Shown here piece after piece: positions 1 to 8,599 of a DNA stretch of 64,000 bases. Source of the DNA: Winogradskyella sp046545555 (lineage in GTDB: Bacteria > Bacteroidota > Bacteroidia > Flavobacteriales > Flavobacteriaceae); assembly GCF_046545555.1 (NCBI RefSeq), contig NZ_JBHZTH010000004.1, positions 1-64,000 on the forward strand, read 5' to 3'. The first letter of the stretch is position 1. Every line of letters starts with the position of its first letter. A program made the translations under genes and the position numbers. The notes under the pieces were generated by a model, which worked only from the letters and a program-made list of their open reading frames with translations, was not told the origin of the DNA and did not search any database.

Positions 1-15
1 ATAATTTGATTTCAT
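1..15 (-). CDS. Possible 5' end of a further cassette gene (partial)
   Basis: An ATG at 15-13 on the minus strand opens a frame (MKSNY) that leaves the window after five codons. It sits about 40 bp inside the cassette whose start box (GTTGTAC, minus strand) is the left end of site A. This matches the position of start codons in the other cassettes, so the array probably continues to the left. Five codons cannot prove a gene. Confidence 0.25.
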
Positions 16-47
16 TTTGTTTGTAGTTTCTCTTTTGTTCGGCTTGT

Positions 48-180
48 GTACAACGTGATTGTGTATGGTTAGTTGCGTGGTTAAGCAACTAAGTTAGCAA
101 ACTAATCACAGATAGAAAATTCCAGCGGAATTTTCGTAAGTCGGCAGTGACCAAGCAATTAATTATACACGGTGTTAGCT
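48..180 (-). repeat. attC-like site A
   Basis: This 133-bp imperfect palindrome is bounded by GTACAAC (48-54) and GTTAGCT (174-180) on the plus strand. The outer arms pair TGTGTATGGTTAGTTGC with GCAATTAATTATACACG with mismatches. The centre holds a perfect 9-bp hairpin, GAAAATTCC / GGAATTTTC (115-123 and 127-135), with a 3-base loop. Its GTTAGCTGTA box is repeated inverted at 718-727, on the far side of the 188-715 gene. It shares its internal sequence with site D. Confidence 0.75.
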
Positions 181-187
181 GTAGTTT

Positions 188-715
188 TTATTCTATTTTA
201 TAAGGTTCTTTTCGCTTTGTTTTTCTTTTGGATTTTCTTTTCCGACCATTGCAATCATACATTTCAGTTCGTGTGATTACATTGTCATTATTATATTCGA
301 AAATTTCCATATAAATATGTTCAAAGTCAAATTTAGTTCGCTTTGTCAGATTTCCAGAATTGTCATATTCATTCAGTGATAAATTCCAAATCACACCTTT
401 ATGGTCTTCGTTTTTCTCCAAAATCAGATTTCCGACTGAGTCATAAATTTCTGTTCGAGGACCAGTTAATCCGAGTGAGCTACGTGGGTTTAGATTAACT
501 CTTTTTAGAAGTTTTCCATTTTGGTCATAATATCGAGTCATTTCCAAGTAATTCGGACCATATGTTGTGTCCTTTTTCATCTCGGATTCAATTCGAGAGT
601 TATATTCGGAAATGATTTTGTTAGATTTATCAATCAGTATTTTTTCGCTAAACGCTTCTTGACCAAAACTTAATTTGGCAATAATTAATATCGATATGAG
701 GATTACTTTTTTCAA
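188..715 (-). CDS. Secreted YD-repeat-like cassette protein
   Basis: This encodes 175 residues with a clear signal peptide (residues 1-18, ending ...KLSFG-Q). The mature part contains tandem-like strands of the form YDxxGxLxxR (for example YYDQNGKLLKR, IYDSVGNLILE, EYDNSGNLTKR). These resemble the antiparallel YD/MORN-like repeats of secreted Bacteroidota proteins. The C-terminus is very basic (KSKRKTKRK). The start is TTG, only about 12 bp from the cassette boundary, so there is almost no leader. It occupies cassette 54-726 alone. The function is unknown; an exported or periplasmic location is inferred from the signal peptide. Confidence 0.75.
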   Translation of the reverse strand: MKKVILISILIIAKLSFGQEAFSEKILIDKSNKIISEYNSRIESEMKKDTTYGPNYLEMTRYYDQNGKLLKRVNLNPRSSLGLTGPRTEIYDSVGNLILEKNEDHKGVIWNLSLNEYDNSGNLTKRTKFDFEHIYMEIFEYNNDNVITRTEMYDCNGRKRKSKRKTKRKEPYKIE

Positions 716-720
716 ATTAC

Positions 721-852
721 AGCTAACGTTGATGTATAAGAATAGTTGCGGGTTTGTATGCGAGGAATTTCCGAAGGAAATTCAGACGTTACAAACACGC
801 AACGACTTTTGATTAAGCGCTAAACCGCAATTATTTTTATACGGTGTTAGGG
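721..852 (-). repeat. attC-like site B
   Basis: This 132-bp folded repeat runs from AGCTAAC (721-727) to GTTAGGG (846-852). Its apical hairpin is GAATTTCC-GAA-GGAAATTC (764-783). It is the same subfamily as site G, from which the stem differs by compensatory A/T changes. The cassette-specific box GTTAGGGCAC (846-855) recurs inverted, with one mismatch, at 1305-1314 beyond the 861-1271 gene. Confidence 0.75.
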
Positions 853-860
853 CACGTATT

Positions 861-1271
861 TTATTTTCCGATGTTGTTTTCGTTAATATATAATTCCAAT
901 TTCTTTTCTAATTCATCGCTCATTTTCCAAAACTCATTATCTATATTTTCTAACAAATCCTCGTGTTTTTCGTCCCAATCTTCCATTTGTTCAGCACGCT
1001 CGTCAATATCAGTCGATGGTTTTCCATTCGGAAAGTGGGAATTCATTTTTCGTAACAAATCCGCAACTTTGGTAAAATTCAGAGTTTCTAAATCCGTAAT
1101 CGTGTCAGCGTTATATTCAGCACCATAATTTATGTAATGGTCAACTATTCCGTCCGTAATTAATGGTTCAACATTAAACCAAACACGTTCGGCTTCTGTC
1201 AGTTTTTTGTAGTCAGAAAATCCAGTATCAACAATTCGTTCCCATTCTGGTTGTAATTCTTCTCTTGTCAT
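861..1271 (-). CDS. DUF4375 (DMP19-like) cassette protein
   Basis: This encodes 136 residues with no signal peptide or membrane segment, so it is probably cytoplasmic. The layout resembles the DUF4375/DMP19 family: an early LTEAERVWFNVEPL helix, a central IVDHYINYGAEYN segment matching the GGFxQFFxN-type motif, then PSTDIDERAEQMEDW and a final FWKMSDELEKKLELYI helix. The protein is acidic. The family is often found as lone genes of unclear role; some members mimic DNA or act like immunity proteins, which is family knowledge and not shown here. It is the only gene in cassette 727-1313, and its ATG lies about 40 bp from the cassette start. Confidence 0.75.
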   Translation of the reverse strand: MTREELQPEWERIVDTGFSDYKKLTEAERVWFNVEPLITDGIVDHYINYGAEYNADTITDLETLNFTKVADLLRKMNSHFPNGKPSTDIDERAEQMEDWDEKHEDLLENIDNEFWKMSDELEKKLELYINENNIGK

Positions 1272-1307
1272 TAATTTTTAATTTTTGCGGTAGTTCGATT
1301 ATATGTG

Positions 1308-1438
1308 CTCTAACGGTTTTGGCTATAAGTAGTTGCGAGGGTTAGTGCTTAACTTTGCAAGTACACACCAAGCTGAAAATCCGCAAGGATTTTCAGAAGT
1401 AGGCGAGAACAAGCAATTACTTATAGCCATTGTTAGGT
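1308..1438 (-). repeat. attC-like site C
   Basis: This 131-bp folded repeat runs from CTCTAAC (1308-1314) to GTTAGGT (1432-1438). Its apical hairpin is CTGAAAATCC-GCAA-GGATTTTCAG (1373-1396). The outer arms GGCTATAAGTAGTTGC and GCAATTACTTATAGCC are complementary. The distal 75 bp is nearly identical to site F. The box GTTAGGTGCA (1432-1441) recurs inverted at 2073-2082. Confidence 0.78.
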
Positions 1439-1447
1439 GCAGTTATT

Positions 1448-2062
1448 TTATTCTGTTAATCGTTTATATTGATTTTCGTATAGATTAATAGTCACTTCAT
1501 TCGATTCGTACACTTTACCTTCGATAGTTATTGTGACCTTGTATTTTGCCTCTATCTTTCCTTCTACATTTATACCATTAGCCAATTCAAATTCAATTTG
1601 TTCGTATGAACCTAAAGTTTCATCATAATAACTATTACCACAGGATGATTTACCATATTCTCCGTGGGGAAGCCATTTGTCATCTATTAATATGAAACCA
1701 TTTAAATTTCCAATAGTAGCATCAATTCGTGGAATTATATATGTTGAGTTTGAATCATTTTTCAAGATAGCTTTTCTGTAAATTCCGCCATACTCATTCA
1801 CTCTGTATTTATTTGGTATAAAGCGAATAGTTAATCCCTCATTTTTTGGATTTAAAATTTTAGATTTATTCTTATGATAAGCACTTAATCTGTCAGATAA
1901 TTTTCCTGCCAATGTCATTGATAGGGGAAAATATTCCTCATAGCTAATCTCTCCATTATTCAATTTTTCAGAAAGCTCTTTATCAGCCTTTTCCCATTTG
2001 GTCTGACTTAATGAACTTATCGATAATAGACAGCATAAAATTAAAGTTGTAACTCCTCTCAT
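1448..2062 (-). CDS. Secreted cassette protein of unknown function
   Basis: This encodes 204 residues from the ATG at 2062. That start gives a clean signal peptide (MRGVTTLILCCLLSISSLSQ). An upstream GTG at 2077 in the same frame would add five residues but lies inside the recombination core, so it is less likely. The mature protein has an N-terminal helical part (about residues 21-60) and then a beta-rich region with an SCGNSYYDET segment and strands ending in VTITIEGKVYESNEVTINLYE, suggesting an immunoglobulin-like sandwich. No known family was recognised. It is the only gene in cassette 1314-2081. Confidence 0.72.
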   Translation of the reverse strand: MRGVTTLILCCLLSISSLSQTKWEKADKELSEKLNNGEISYEEYFPLSMTLAGKLSDRLSAYHKNKSKILNPKNEGLTIRFIPNKYRVNEYGGIYRKAILKNDSNSTYIIPRIDATIGNLNGFILIDDKWLPHGEYGKSSCGNSYYDETLGSYEQIEFELANGINVEGKIEAKYKVTITIEGKVYESNEVTINLYENQYKRLTE

Positions 2063-2075
2063 TTTTTTTAATTGC

Positions 2076-2207
2076 ACCTAACGTGTTTGTATAAGATTAG
2101 TTGCGTGTTTTAAGCACTAAATTTAGCAAATAAATCACAGATAGAAAGTCCGCGAGGACTTTCGTAAGTAGGCTAGAACTAGCAATTAATTTTATACGGT
2201 GTTGTGT
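2076..2207 (-). repeat. attC-like site D
   Basis: This 132-bp folded repeat runs from ACCTAAC (2076-2082) to GTTGTGT (2201-2207). Its apical hairpin is GAAAGTCC-GCGA-GGACTTTC (2144-2163). It is the same subfamily as site A (shared ATCACAGATAGAAA block and GCAATTAATT arm). The box GTTGTGTACA (2201-2210) recurs inverted at 3002-3011. Confidence 0.77.
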
Positions 2208-2217
2208 ACAGTAATTT

Positions 2218-2985
2218 TTAACAGCAATCCCAATAAAAATATGCTTTAGTGAAATCCTTTTTAATTAGATTTTCCTTGCTGATAAAAATGTGTCCAAGTC
2301 CGCTATCTCCAAACATTATTTGGTCATCTACATCTATTTGTAAAACTTGAATGTCATCTCTTTGGTCAGCATTATAGTCTCTTGGGTCAGATTGAGTGAA
2401 TTCAGCATATCCACCAATTTTATGTCCTGTAGCGTCAAAGTATTTTCCGAATAATTCCTCTTGTTGTTCGGTCAATTTTTCCGTAAAATCCCAATAGTCA
2501 ATTCCATTAAATAGATAATCAAATTGTGAATCTTCCGAACCTCCTTTATCAATTCCTTTTTCAAATGAGAGTTGATGAAGTTTAAAGACTGGCATTTCTT
2601 CATAATCTTTTTCTGTTATGAAAGAAAAATCATTTAATGGTTCTTTACTTAATTCCTCAACTGTATGATAAATTATAGCAAAATCTTCCTGATACCAATC
2701 TGTTGCTGATAAAAAGAGTTGAAGAATTCCATTTTTCGGAAATGAATCCAATTCAGGAATTTGTTCAAAATTTAGTTGAGCAACCATTATCATTGATTTT
2801 CCATTCTCATCTTTTGGATATTCTTTATCTAATGGAAAGAATGGTTTTCCAAGAAATTTACTTTCTTTTAAATTCAAATTATCTTCAAGAAGTTTTTCTT
2901 TTCTTGGTTTTGCTTTTATTCGAATGAATTCCCGTTCGTATTTCTTTAAATCGGGTTCAAAATTCTTTAAAAATTCAGGAATCAT
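2218..2985 (-). CDS. YwqG-like (DUF1963) protein
   Basis: This encodes 255 residues, soluble, with no signal peptide. The pattern SKFLGKPFFPLDKEYPKDENGKSM, then MVAQLNFEQIPEL, PKNGILQLFLS, and the late GHKIGGYAEFTQSDPR and MFGDSGLGHIFIS segments are diagnostic of the DUF1963/YwqG family. The family is widespread in single-gene accessory loci and appears among immunity-like proteins; its biochemical role is unknown. The final YFYWDCC is also typical. It is the sole gene of cassette 2082-3010, and the ATG is about 25 bp inside the cassette boundary. Confidence 0.85.
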   Translation of the reverse strand: MIPEFLKNFEPDLKKYEREFIRIKAKPRKEKLLEDNLNLKESKFLGKPFFPLDKEYPKDENGKSMIMVAQLNFEQIPELDSFPKNGILQLFLSATDWYQEDFAIIYHTVEELSKEPLNDFSFITEKDYEEMPVFKLHQLSFEKGIDKGGSEDSQFDYLFNGIDYWDFTEKLTEQQEELFGKYFDATGHKIGGYAEFTQSDPRDYNADQRDDIQVLQIDVDDQIMFGDSGLGHIFISKENLIKKDFTKAYFYWDCC

Positions 2986-3004
2986 TATCGTTTGTTTTTA
3001 TTGT

Positions 3005-3201
3005 ACACAACGGTCTTGTGTATGAAACGTAGCGTCTAAAAAGACACTAACTTTTCGGATTTTGCACGAGCCGAATTTTTTATTTTTATGTTTAATTTTT
3101 TTTTCTAAATATAACCAAATAAAAAATTTGGCGTACTTTGTAAATATACAAAAACCTCTCGGAAAGCCTATAATAGCTATGTTTTATACACGTTGTTGTG
3201 C
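3005..3201 (-). repeat. attC-like site E (long variant)
   Basis: This 197-bp site runs from ACACAAC (3005-3011) to GTTGTGC (3195-3201). Its outer arms (TGTGTATGAAACGTAG / GCTATGTTTTATACAC) match the other sites. The middle is a different, longer AT-rich palindrome with CCGAATTTTTTATTT facing AAATAAAAAATTTGG. The box GTTGTGCATA (3195-3204) recurs inverted at 10739-10748, on the far side of the restriction-modification operon. This makes the whole 7.7 kb formally one cassette. Confidence 0.68.
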
Positions 3202-3258
3202 ATAGTGCTTTTCACGTTCTGCTTGGTTTTCCGATGTTTGTTATTTAGTTCAGAATTG

Positions 3259-3330
3259 AGCGTTGGCAAGACATACTCTTTTGCAATTTTTGGCGTAGCG
3301 TTGGCTTTAGCGAATTGCAAATGTGTATGG
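3259..3330. repeat. Palindromic element after hsdR (twin of 10611-10685)
   Basis: AGCGTTGG occurs at 3259-3266 and again in the loop at 3297-3304. Between and after these, a two-block stem forms: CATAC (3272-3276) with GTATG (3325-3329), a TCTT/ATGT internal loop, then TTGCAATT (3281-3288) with AATTGCAA (3313-3320). It lies directly after the hsdR stop codon, so it could also serve as a transcription end. The same design with different stem bases lies upstream of hsdM. Confidence 0.6.
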
Positions 3331-3332
3331 CT

Positions 3333-6320
3333 TTAGGATTGGTCTTTTTCGTTAATTTTCGAATAAACCTTTTTCAGCATTAATTCTTTCACAAGATTTC
3401 CGAAAGATTTGTTTTCAATTATTTTATCAAAAATGTCTTGATTTTGGTCCATTCTCTCAATAAGTTTATTTAAAAACATATCCTCAAAAGCATATTTAAA
3501 CGTGTCTATTTTATTTGCTTTCGCTTGTGCTTGTAATTTTTCATCTTCGATTAATTCCGCCTCTATTTGTTCAAAAAACAATCGGTCAGCTTCTTCAAAT
3601 TCAGTTCCGAAACGTTCATTAAGAACATCAATTATTTCTGAAAGTAATGCTTTTTCTTCTTTGGCTCTTTTAATTCCAGCTTCTGTTAGTCCATCTAATT
3701 CCCCATCTTCTCCTTTTACTAAATCAATTGAACCTTCTTTCACTTTTTGTAATCGATAATATTCCATTGCAATTTCATCAGATAATTGCAGACTTTCCGC
3801 TAATTCCTTTTTCGGAAGTTTGGTTTGTAGAAGTTTAGAATAAGCATAGAATTTTTCGAATTCAGGCTCTTTAAATGGCATTATTTGAGCAAGGAATGAA
3901 TAGAGGTTAGTCCAAGTTCTCAAACTCTTTTTAAATTCGTCTTTTTCGTCCTCTATTTCCAAAGCTTTATATCTGTCAATTGCTGGGTCGATAAAAGCAT
4001 ATAAACGTGATTGGTCTTTTGAATTTAATTTACCTGTTGGTTTAAAATATACATTGGCAAATGCATTCACTTCGGATTCTTGAATGATTTGTTTTTCGTC
4101 AATCTTCAATTTCAAATCAAATAAATGGTTGATTTCTGGTTCTTCTGCAACCATTGTCTTTTCATAATAAGGTTGAAAAGATTCGAATATTGTTTCTCTA
4201 TCATTCGCAAAATCTAACACGAAAGTATCTTCTTTTCCTGCTGTCATTCGGTTTAAACGTGATAAAGTTTGAACAGCTTTAACACCAGATAATTTTTTAT
4301 CTACATACATAGTATGCAAAAGTGGTTGGTCAAATCCTGTTTGATATTTGTCTGCGACAATTAATATTCTGTATTCGTCATCATTAAAGGCTTTTGGTAA
4401 TTCTTTTTCTCCGTAACCAGTTAATTGCGGTTCTGTAACACCATCAGGATAATTGTCATCTATAACTTTTCCAGAAAAGGCAACAAGTATTTTTAGCTCG
4501 TTTGTGTATTCGTTTTCTTTGATGTATTTATTGAATTCTTCAAAATACCTTTTAGCTAATTTTCGGGAAGAAGTTATAAACATTGCTTTTGCTCGACCAC
4601 CAATTTTTGTAGCAACAATTTGTCTAAAATGTTCAATTACAATTTCTGTTTTTTGTGCTAAATTATGAGGATGGAAATTCACAAAATTCCCTATAGCTCT
4701 CGCAGCTTTCTTTCTGTTTAAATTTGGGTCATCTTCAATAGCTTTTGAAAGCTGAAAATACAATTCGTAATTCGTGTAATTTTGTAATACATCCAAAATA
4801 AATCCTTCTTCAATGGCTTGTCGCATCGAATATAAATGAAAAGGTTCTGGTTTTCCATCAGTACCTATTTGACCAAAAATTGCAAGTGTTTTATATTTAG
4901 GTGTCGCTGTAAAAGCAAAAAACGAAATGTTATTTTGCTTTCCTCTTGCAGTAGCTGATTTTTCAACTTGTTCGCTTATAAAATCTTCTGCTGAATAATC
5001 ATCATCTTCATTATTTTCTGTTTCAGAAGCTCCTAAAACTTCTTTCATTTTTTTATGCGCTTCACCACCTTGTGAACTATGAGCTTCATCAATAACAACA
5101 GCAAATTTACGTCCTGAAAATTCTTCTACTTTTTCAATTACAAACGGAAACTTCTGTAATGTAGTAATGATAATATGCAATCCAGAATTTAATGCTGAAG
5201 CCAATTGTGTACTGTCTTTATCAATTTTCTGAACAACTCCTGTTTTATGTTCAAATTGATAAATAGTATTCTGTAATTGTTGGTCTAAAACTCTTCGGTC
5301 TGTTACTACAATTACACTATCAAAAATGCGTTCATCTTGTGCATTGTGTAAACTTGATAAACGATAAGATAACCAAGCAATGGAATTACTTTTTCCTGAA
5401 CCAGCTGAATGTTGAACCAGATAATTTTTTCCAACTCCGTTTTCTTTTACATTTTTTGTAATATCTCGAACAACATCTAATTGATGATAACGAGGAAAAA
5501 TCATTTTTTCTTTTTTAAATGTTTTTCCATCAATTTCAATTTCTTCTGTTTGAAGATGCACAAAACGATGAACAATATCTAACCAACTGTCTTTGGCTAA
5601 TATTTTTTCCCACAAATAATCAGTTTTGTAACCATCTTTATTTGGTGGATTTCCTTTTCCTCTGTTATAACCTTTGTTGAATGGAAGCCAATATGTTTTT
5701 GTGCCATCCAATTTAGTTGCCATAAATACTTCTTCATCATCAACTGCAAAATGTACTAAAGCTCTTTTCTTGAAAGCAAATAATAATTCTCTATTATCTC
5801 TTGAACTTGCATATTGTCTTTTTGCATTGTCTGTATTTTGACCTGTAAAATGATTTTTTAACTCAATTGTAGCTAATGGAATCCCATTTAAAGACAAAAC
5901 AATGTCAACTGAATTTCGGTTTTTATGTGTGTAATAAACTTGACGAATTACTTTTAGTTGATTTTTGTCGTATAATTCTTGTGTTTCAGGATTTAAACTA
6001 GTTTCAGGCTTAAAAAATGCTAATTTGAAACGAACTCCATAATCTGTAAATCCATTTCGTACAACGTCTAAAGCACCACGTAAATCCATTTCTTTGTAGA
6101 TACGTTGGATAATACGATTTTCAACTTGTTCTCCGTGAATACCTGAAATTTTACTCCAATTTTTTGGCTGTGTTTCTTGTAAAAAACTTAATATTTCATA
6201 TTTGAACATTCCCAATTCAGGACTATAATCTGCTGAATTACCTTGGGTATAACCTCCATTTTGGATTAATGAATCCACTATGGCAGTTTCAAATGTGTTT
6301 TCTGTGGTTAAATTTGCCAT
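3333..6320 (-). CDS. hsdR: Type I restriction enzyme subunit R
   Basis: This encodes 995 residues and is the motor and nuclease subunit that translocates DNA and cuts unmodified targets. The nuclease site is D139 with E153-L-K155. The helicase Walker A is AGSGKS at 306-311 and the DEAH box is at 411-414, followed by FAFTATP and a C-terminal helical part that docks the methylase. Full length and intact motifs argue that it is functional. It is the last gene of the hsdM-hsdS-Ntn-hsdR operon on the minus strand, only 2 bp after the 6323-7309 gene. An unusual feature is that the whole operon sits inside the cassette array. Confidence 0.96.
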   Translation of the reverse strand: MANLTTENTFETAIVDSLIQNGGYTQGNSADYSPELGMFKYEILSFLQETQPKNWSKISGIHGEQVENRIIQRIYKEMDLRGALDVVRNGFTDYGVRFKLAFFKPETSLNPETQELYDKNQLKVIRQVYYTHKNRNSVDIVLSLNGIPLATIELKNHFTGQNTDNAKRQYASSRDNRELLFAFKKRALVHFAVDDEEVFMATKLDGTKTYWLPFNKGYNRGKGNPPNKDGYKTDYLWEKILAKDSWLDIVHRFVHLQTEEIEIDGKTFKKEKMIFPRYHQLDVVRDITKNVKENGVGKNYLVQHSAGSGKSNSIAWLSYRLSSLHNAQDERIFDSVIVVTDRRVLDQQLQNTIYQFEHKTGVVQKIDKDSTQLASALNSGLHIIITTLQKFPFVIEKVEEFSGRKFAVVIDEAHSSQGGEAHKKMKEVLGASETENNEDDDYSAEDFISEQVEKSATARGKQNNISFFAFTATPKYKTLAIFGQIGTDGKPEPFHLYSMRQAIEEGFILDVLQNYTNYELYFQLSKAIEDDPNLNRKKAARAIGNFVNFHPHNLAQKTEIVIEHFRQIVATKIGGRAKAMFITSSRKLAKRYFEEFNKYIKENEYTNELKILVAFSGKVIDDNYPDGVTEPQLTGYGEKELPKAFNDDEYRILIVADKYQTGFDQPLLHTMYVDKKLSGVKAVQTLSRLNRMTAGKEDTFVLDFANDRETIFESFQPYYEKTMVAEEPEINHLFDLKLKIDEKQIIQESEVNAFANVYFKPTGKLNSKDQSRLYAFIDPAIDRYKALEIEDEKDEFKKSLRTWTNLYSFLAQIMPFKEPEFEKFYAYSKLLQTKLPKKELAESLQLSDEIAMEYYRLQKVKEGSIDLVKGEDGELDGLTEAGIKRAKEEKALLSEIIDVLNERFGTEFEEADRLFFEQIEAELIEDEKLQAQAKANKIDTFKYAFEDMFLNKLIERMDQNQDIFDKIIENKSFGNLVKELMLKKVYSKINEKDQS

Positions 6321-6322
6321 AA

Positions 6323-7309
6323 TTAATCCGTTTCTTTTTCTAATTGTTCGCTTTCTACAAATCGCGCATAAGCTAAATCACTGAAAATAGTTTTTAACCT
6401 TGATTTTTGCCTTTTCGTTAAATCTTGTCTTAAGTTACGATTTTCAATTCCATCTTCTAATGGATAGCAATCTTCAACAAATTTGGTATTGATACCATAA
6501 ATATCTGAATCAATTTCTATTAATTTTTCAGGTAATTCTTCTCCAACAATAGTTGCAGTATCTGGGTCAATGAAATTTACATTTGGATTGTTGTCTATAC
6601 TTACGTCTTTTCCTAAAAAGGTTTTATTACCTTTAATTGAAGGCCAATAAACACCTAAAAATTCTGTTGTACCTGGTGGATGAATTTTAGCGATTTGTAT
6701 TGCACCATCAATTGTAGAATATTCCTTTTCTCTAATCATCGTTAATAAAACCTTGAAAGGTTCCATATCAAAATTATTAGAAAAACGTTTTCCGTTGTTC
6801 TTTTGTTCTTCTTCGAGTAATTCTTCTGCTTTTTCAATTTCGTCTCCTATAAAACCAAAAAACATTTTGTTTTCGTCAATTTCATTATGAACAAAAGCAT
6901 TCGTTTCTGAAAGATAACCTATTTCCCAAAGTTTAAATTTGCTTTCTTTCCAAGAGTAACCACCAAAAAGAAACTTGAAATCTTCGACTTCATCACCTTG
7001 TGCACCTCCATAATCTATAGAATTATATAAGGTTGTAAATAGGTTACTCAAGTAATCTAAAACTTCGTTAATATCTGTGTGCGAGTTTGCTAAATGTTCA
7101 TCAAATTTAATGGATGAAATTAAGTTTAGAATTAAAGGATAAGTACGACTTGTTTCACCTGCAAAACTAATTAAACAGTCTTTTCTGGGTAACTCAAATA
7201 GTTTTACACCACTGTTCCAGCGTTCTCCACCAGAGAGACAACTATCTGTTGCAAAGATTAATTCTTCTAAATTATTTACTTTTCTTATCCAAGACACACA
7301 CAATGTCAT
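6323..7309 (-). CDS. Proteasome/HslV-like Ntn-hydrolase candidate in the R-M operon
   Basis: This encodes 328 residues. The N-terminus resembles a proteasome beta subunit or HslV. Thr2 would be exposed after Met removal (MTLCVSW), followed by FATDS (D22), G-rich SGGERWNSG, VKLFEL (K36) and LISFAGETSRTYPL, which matches the loop GFAGxxADAxxL. This gives a possible Thr/Asp/Lys catalytic set (T2, D22, K36). The second half (about residues 190-328) is not recognised and ends in a basic and acidic helix. The gene is 12 bp after hsdS and 2 bp before hsdR, so it is cotranscribed. The fold assignment is an inference from motifs only; the role could be turnover or gating of the restriction complex, or an independent effector. 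Confidence 0.62.
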   Translation of the reverse strand: MTLCVSWIRKVNNLEELIFATDSCLSGGERWNSGVKLFELPRKDCLISFAGETSRTYPLILNLISSIKFDEHLANSHTDINEVLDYLSNLFTTLYNSIDYGGAQGDEVEDFKFLFGGYSWKESKFKLWEIGYLSETNAFVHNEIDENKMFFGFIGDEIEKAEELLEEEQKNNGKRFSNNFDMEPFKVLLTMIREKEYSTIDGAIQIAKIHPPGTTEFLGVYWPSIKGNKTFLGKDVSIDNNPNVNFIDPDTATIVGEELPEKLIEIDSDIYGINTKFVEDCYPLEDGIENRNLRQDLTKRQKSRLKTIFSDLAYARFVESEQLEKETD

Positions 7310-7321
7310 ATTCTTATTTCT

Positions 7322-8599
7322 TTAAGTTACTTTAATTTTTCCTGTTACCACATCACTTATTAAAACTCTTTTGTATTCTATAAGTAAATCAATAAGTTTT
7401 TTTGTTGTACTTGACTTATCATTAATTCTTTTGTTTTGAATTTCGATGTGATTTACAATTTCTTGTTGTTCCTTTTTAGGTGGATAAGGAATTTGCAAAG
7501 GGTTTATATGCTTATTATTTATTTGTGGAATAGTTGATGTATCTGCTATAGAGATTAGCGAAAAATTCTTAATGAGATACGCTAAATATTTAATATTTAT
7601 TTTTTCGTTCATTATATTCAAACCCATTAGATTAGTATCAAAGCTAAAAGGTTTACAAATGATTCCTACTTTATTCAAGGCAATTGCTGCTCCACGTTTT
7701 GGAAAGAGAATAGTTGGTTCATCACTTACTGTAAATTCCTTATATGTGAAATTAGAACTTGGTTTAACTTTAAATTTATCACGATTAATATTATCCACTT
7801 TGATATACTCAATTTCGCCAGTGTTTGAAGGTTTACATTGTTCTGGCGAATAACCATTTATTATATTACTTATATATTTAAGTTTAATAACTTTCCAATG
7901 TTCAGGAATATCACCTAAACGTGTTATTTCAGTTTCTTTGAATTTTACATTTGGATTAATACCTTTTGTTACAGCTTTATTTATTATTGCTTCTTTTTCT
8001 CTTATATATAAATTAAGTAGTTTCTTTTTTTGAGAAATTAATTCATCAATCTCGTTGATTTTTTTATCGAGATATTTTGCTATTAAAACACGCTCTTCTT
8101 TTGGTGGTAAGGCTGTATAAAAGTTGTTAAGCGTATTTACAGTTAATTGATTAATGGTAGAAGTTAAAAACAAACCTGACTGACCTGAAAAAACTTGTGA
8201 ATTAAAATATTTGGATATGAATTCGTACTTTTCAGTTCTAAAAACAGTCATAAATGCACCAAAAGTTTCACCTTCAGTTTTTTCATCTATTGTGATATTT
8301 TTTCCTATTAATCTTCTGCTTCCGTTTCTTGAGCAAATTAAAATATCTCCAACTTTGGTTTCCAATTTTTCAGGAATATCTTTGTTTATATAAACGTTAT
8401 CTTTTAAACTCAATTTTCCATTTTGAATGTTGGAAGACCTTAATACCAAAGTGCCGCCTTCTTGTACAACATCTTTTGGATTATACGTAATACCTATAAT
8501 AGAATCACCAATGTATTTAAGTCTTTTTACTTCCCAATGCTCTGGAATTTCTCCAATCCATTCAATACCACTGTCTTTATATGTTTCGTATCTTTTCAT
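7322..8599 (-). CDS. hsdS: Type I restriction-modification specificity subunit
   Basis: This encodes 425 residues with the classic two-half layout. Target-recognition domain 1 spans roughly 10-165, followed by a conserved coiled spacer with LPPKEERVLIAKYLDKKINEIDELI. Target-recognition domain 2 starts at LGDIPEHWKVIKLKYI, followed by a second spacer with YPPKKEQQEIVNHIE. Both halves begin with the same IPEHW motif. It sets the bipartite DNA target for both methylation and cutting. Its start overlaps the hsdM stop region at 8599. Confidence 0.95.
   Translation of the reverse strand: MKRYETYKDSGIEWIGEIPEHWEVKRLKYIGDSIIGITYNPKDVVQEGGTLVLRSSNIQNGKLSLKDNVYINKDIPEKLETKVGDILICSRNGSRRLIGKNITIDEKTEGETFGAFMTVFRTEKYEFISKYFNSQVFSGQSGLFLTSTINQLTVNTLNNFYTALPPKEERVLIAKYLDKKINEIDELISQKKKLLNLYIREKEAIINKAVTKGINPNVKFKETEITRLGDIPEHWKVIKLKYISNIINGYSPEQCKPSNTGEIEYIKVDNINRDKFKVKPSSNFTYKEFTVSDEPTILFPKRGAAIALNKVGIICKPFSFDTNLMGLNIMNEKINIKYLAYLIKNFSLISIADTSTIPQINNKHINPLQIPYPPKKEQQEIVNHIEIQNKRINDKSSTTKKLIDLLIEYKRVLISDVVTGKIKVT

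Noticed and set aside
844..1128. Plus-strand open frame opposite the DUF4375-like gene
   Set aside because: Serine/phenylalanine-rich antisense of an acidic helical protein and starting inside site B; a shadow.
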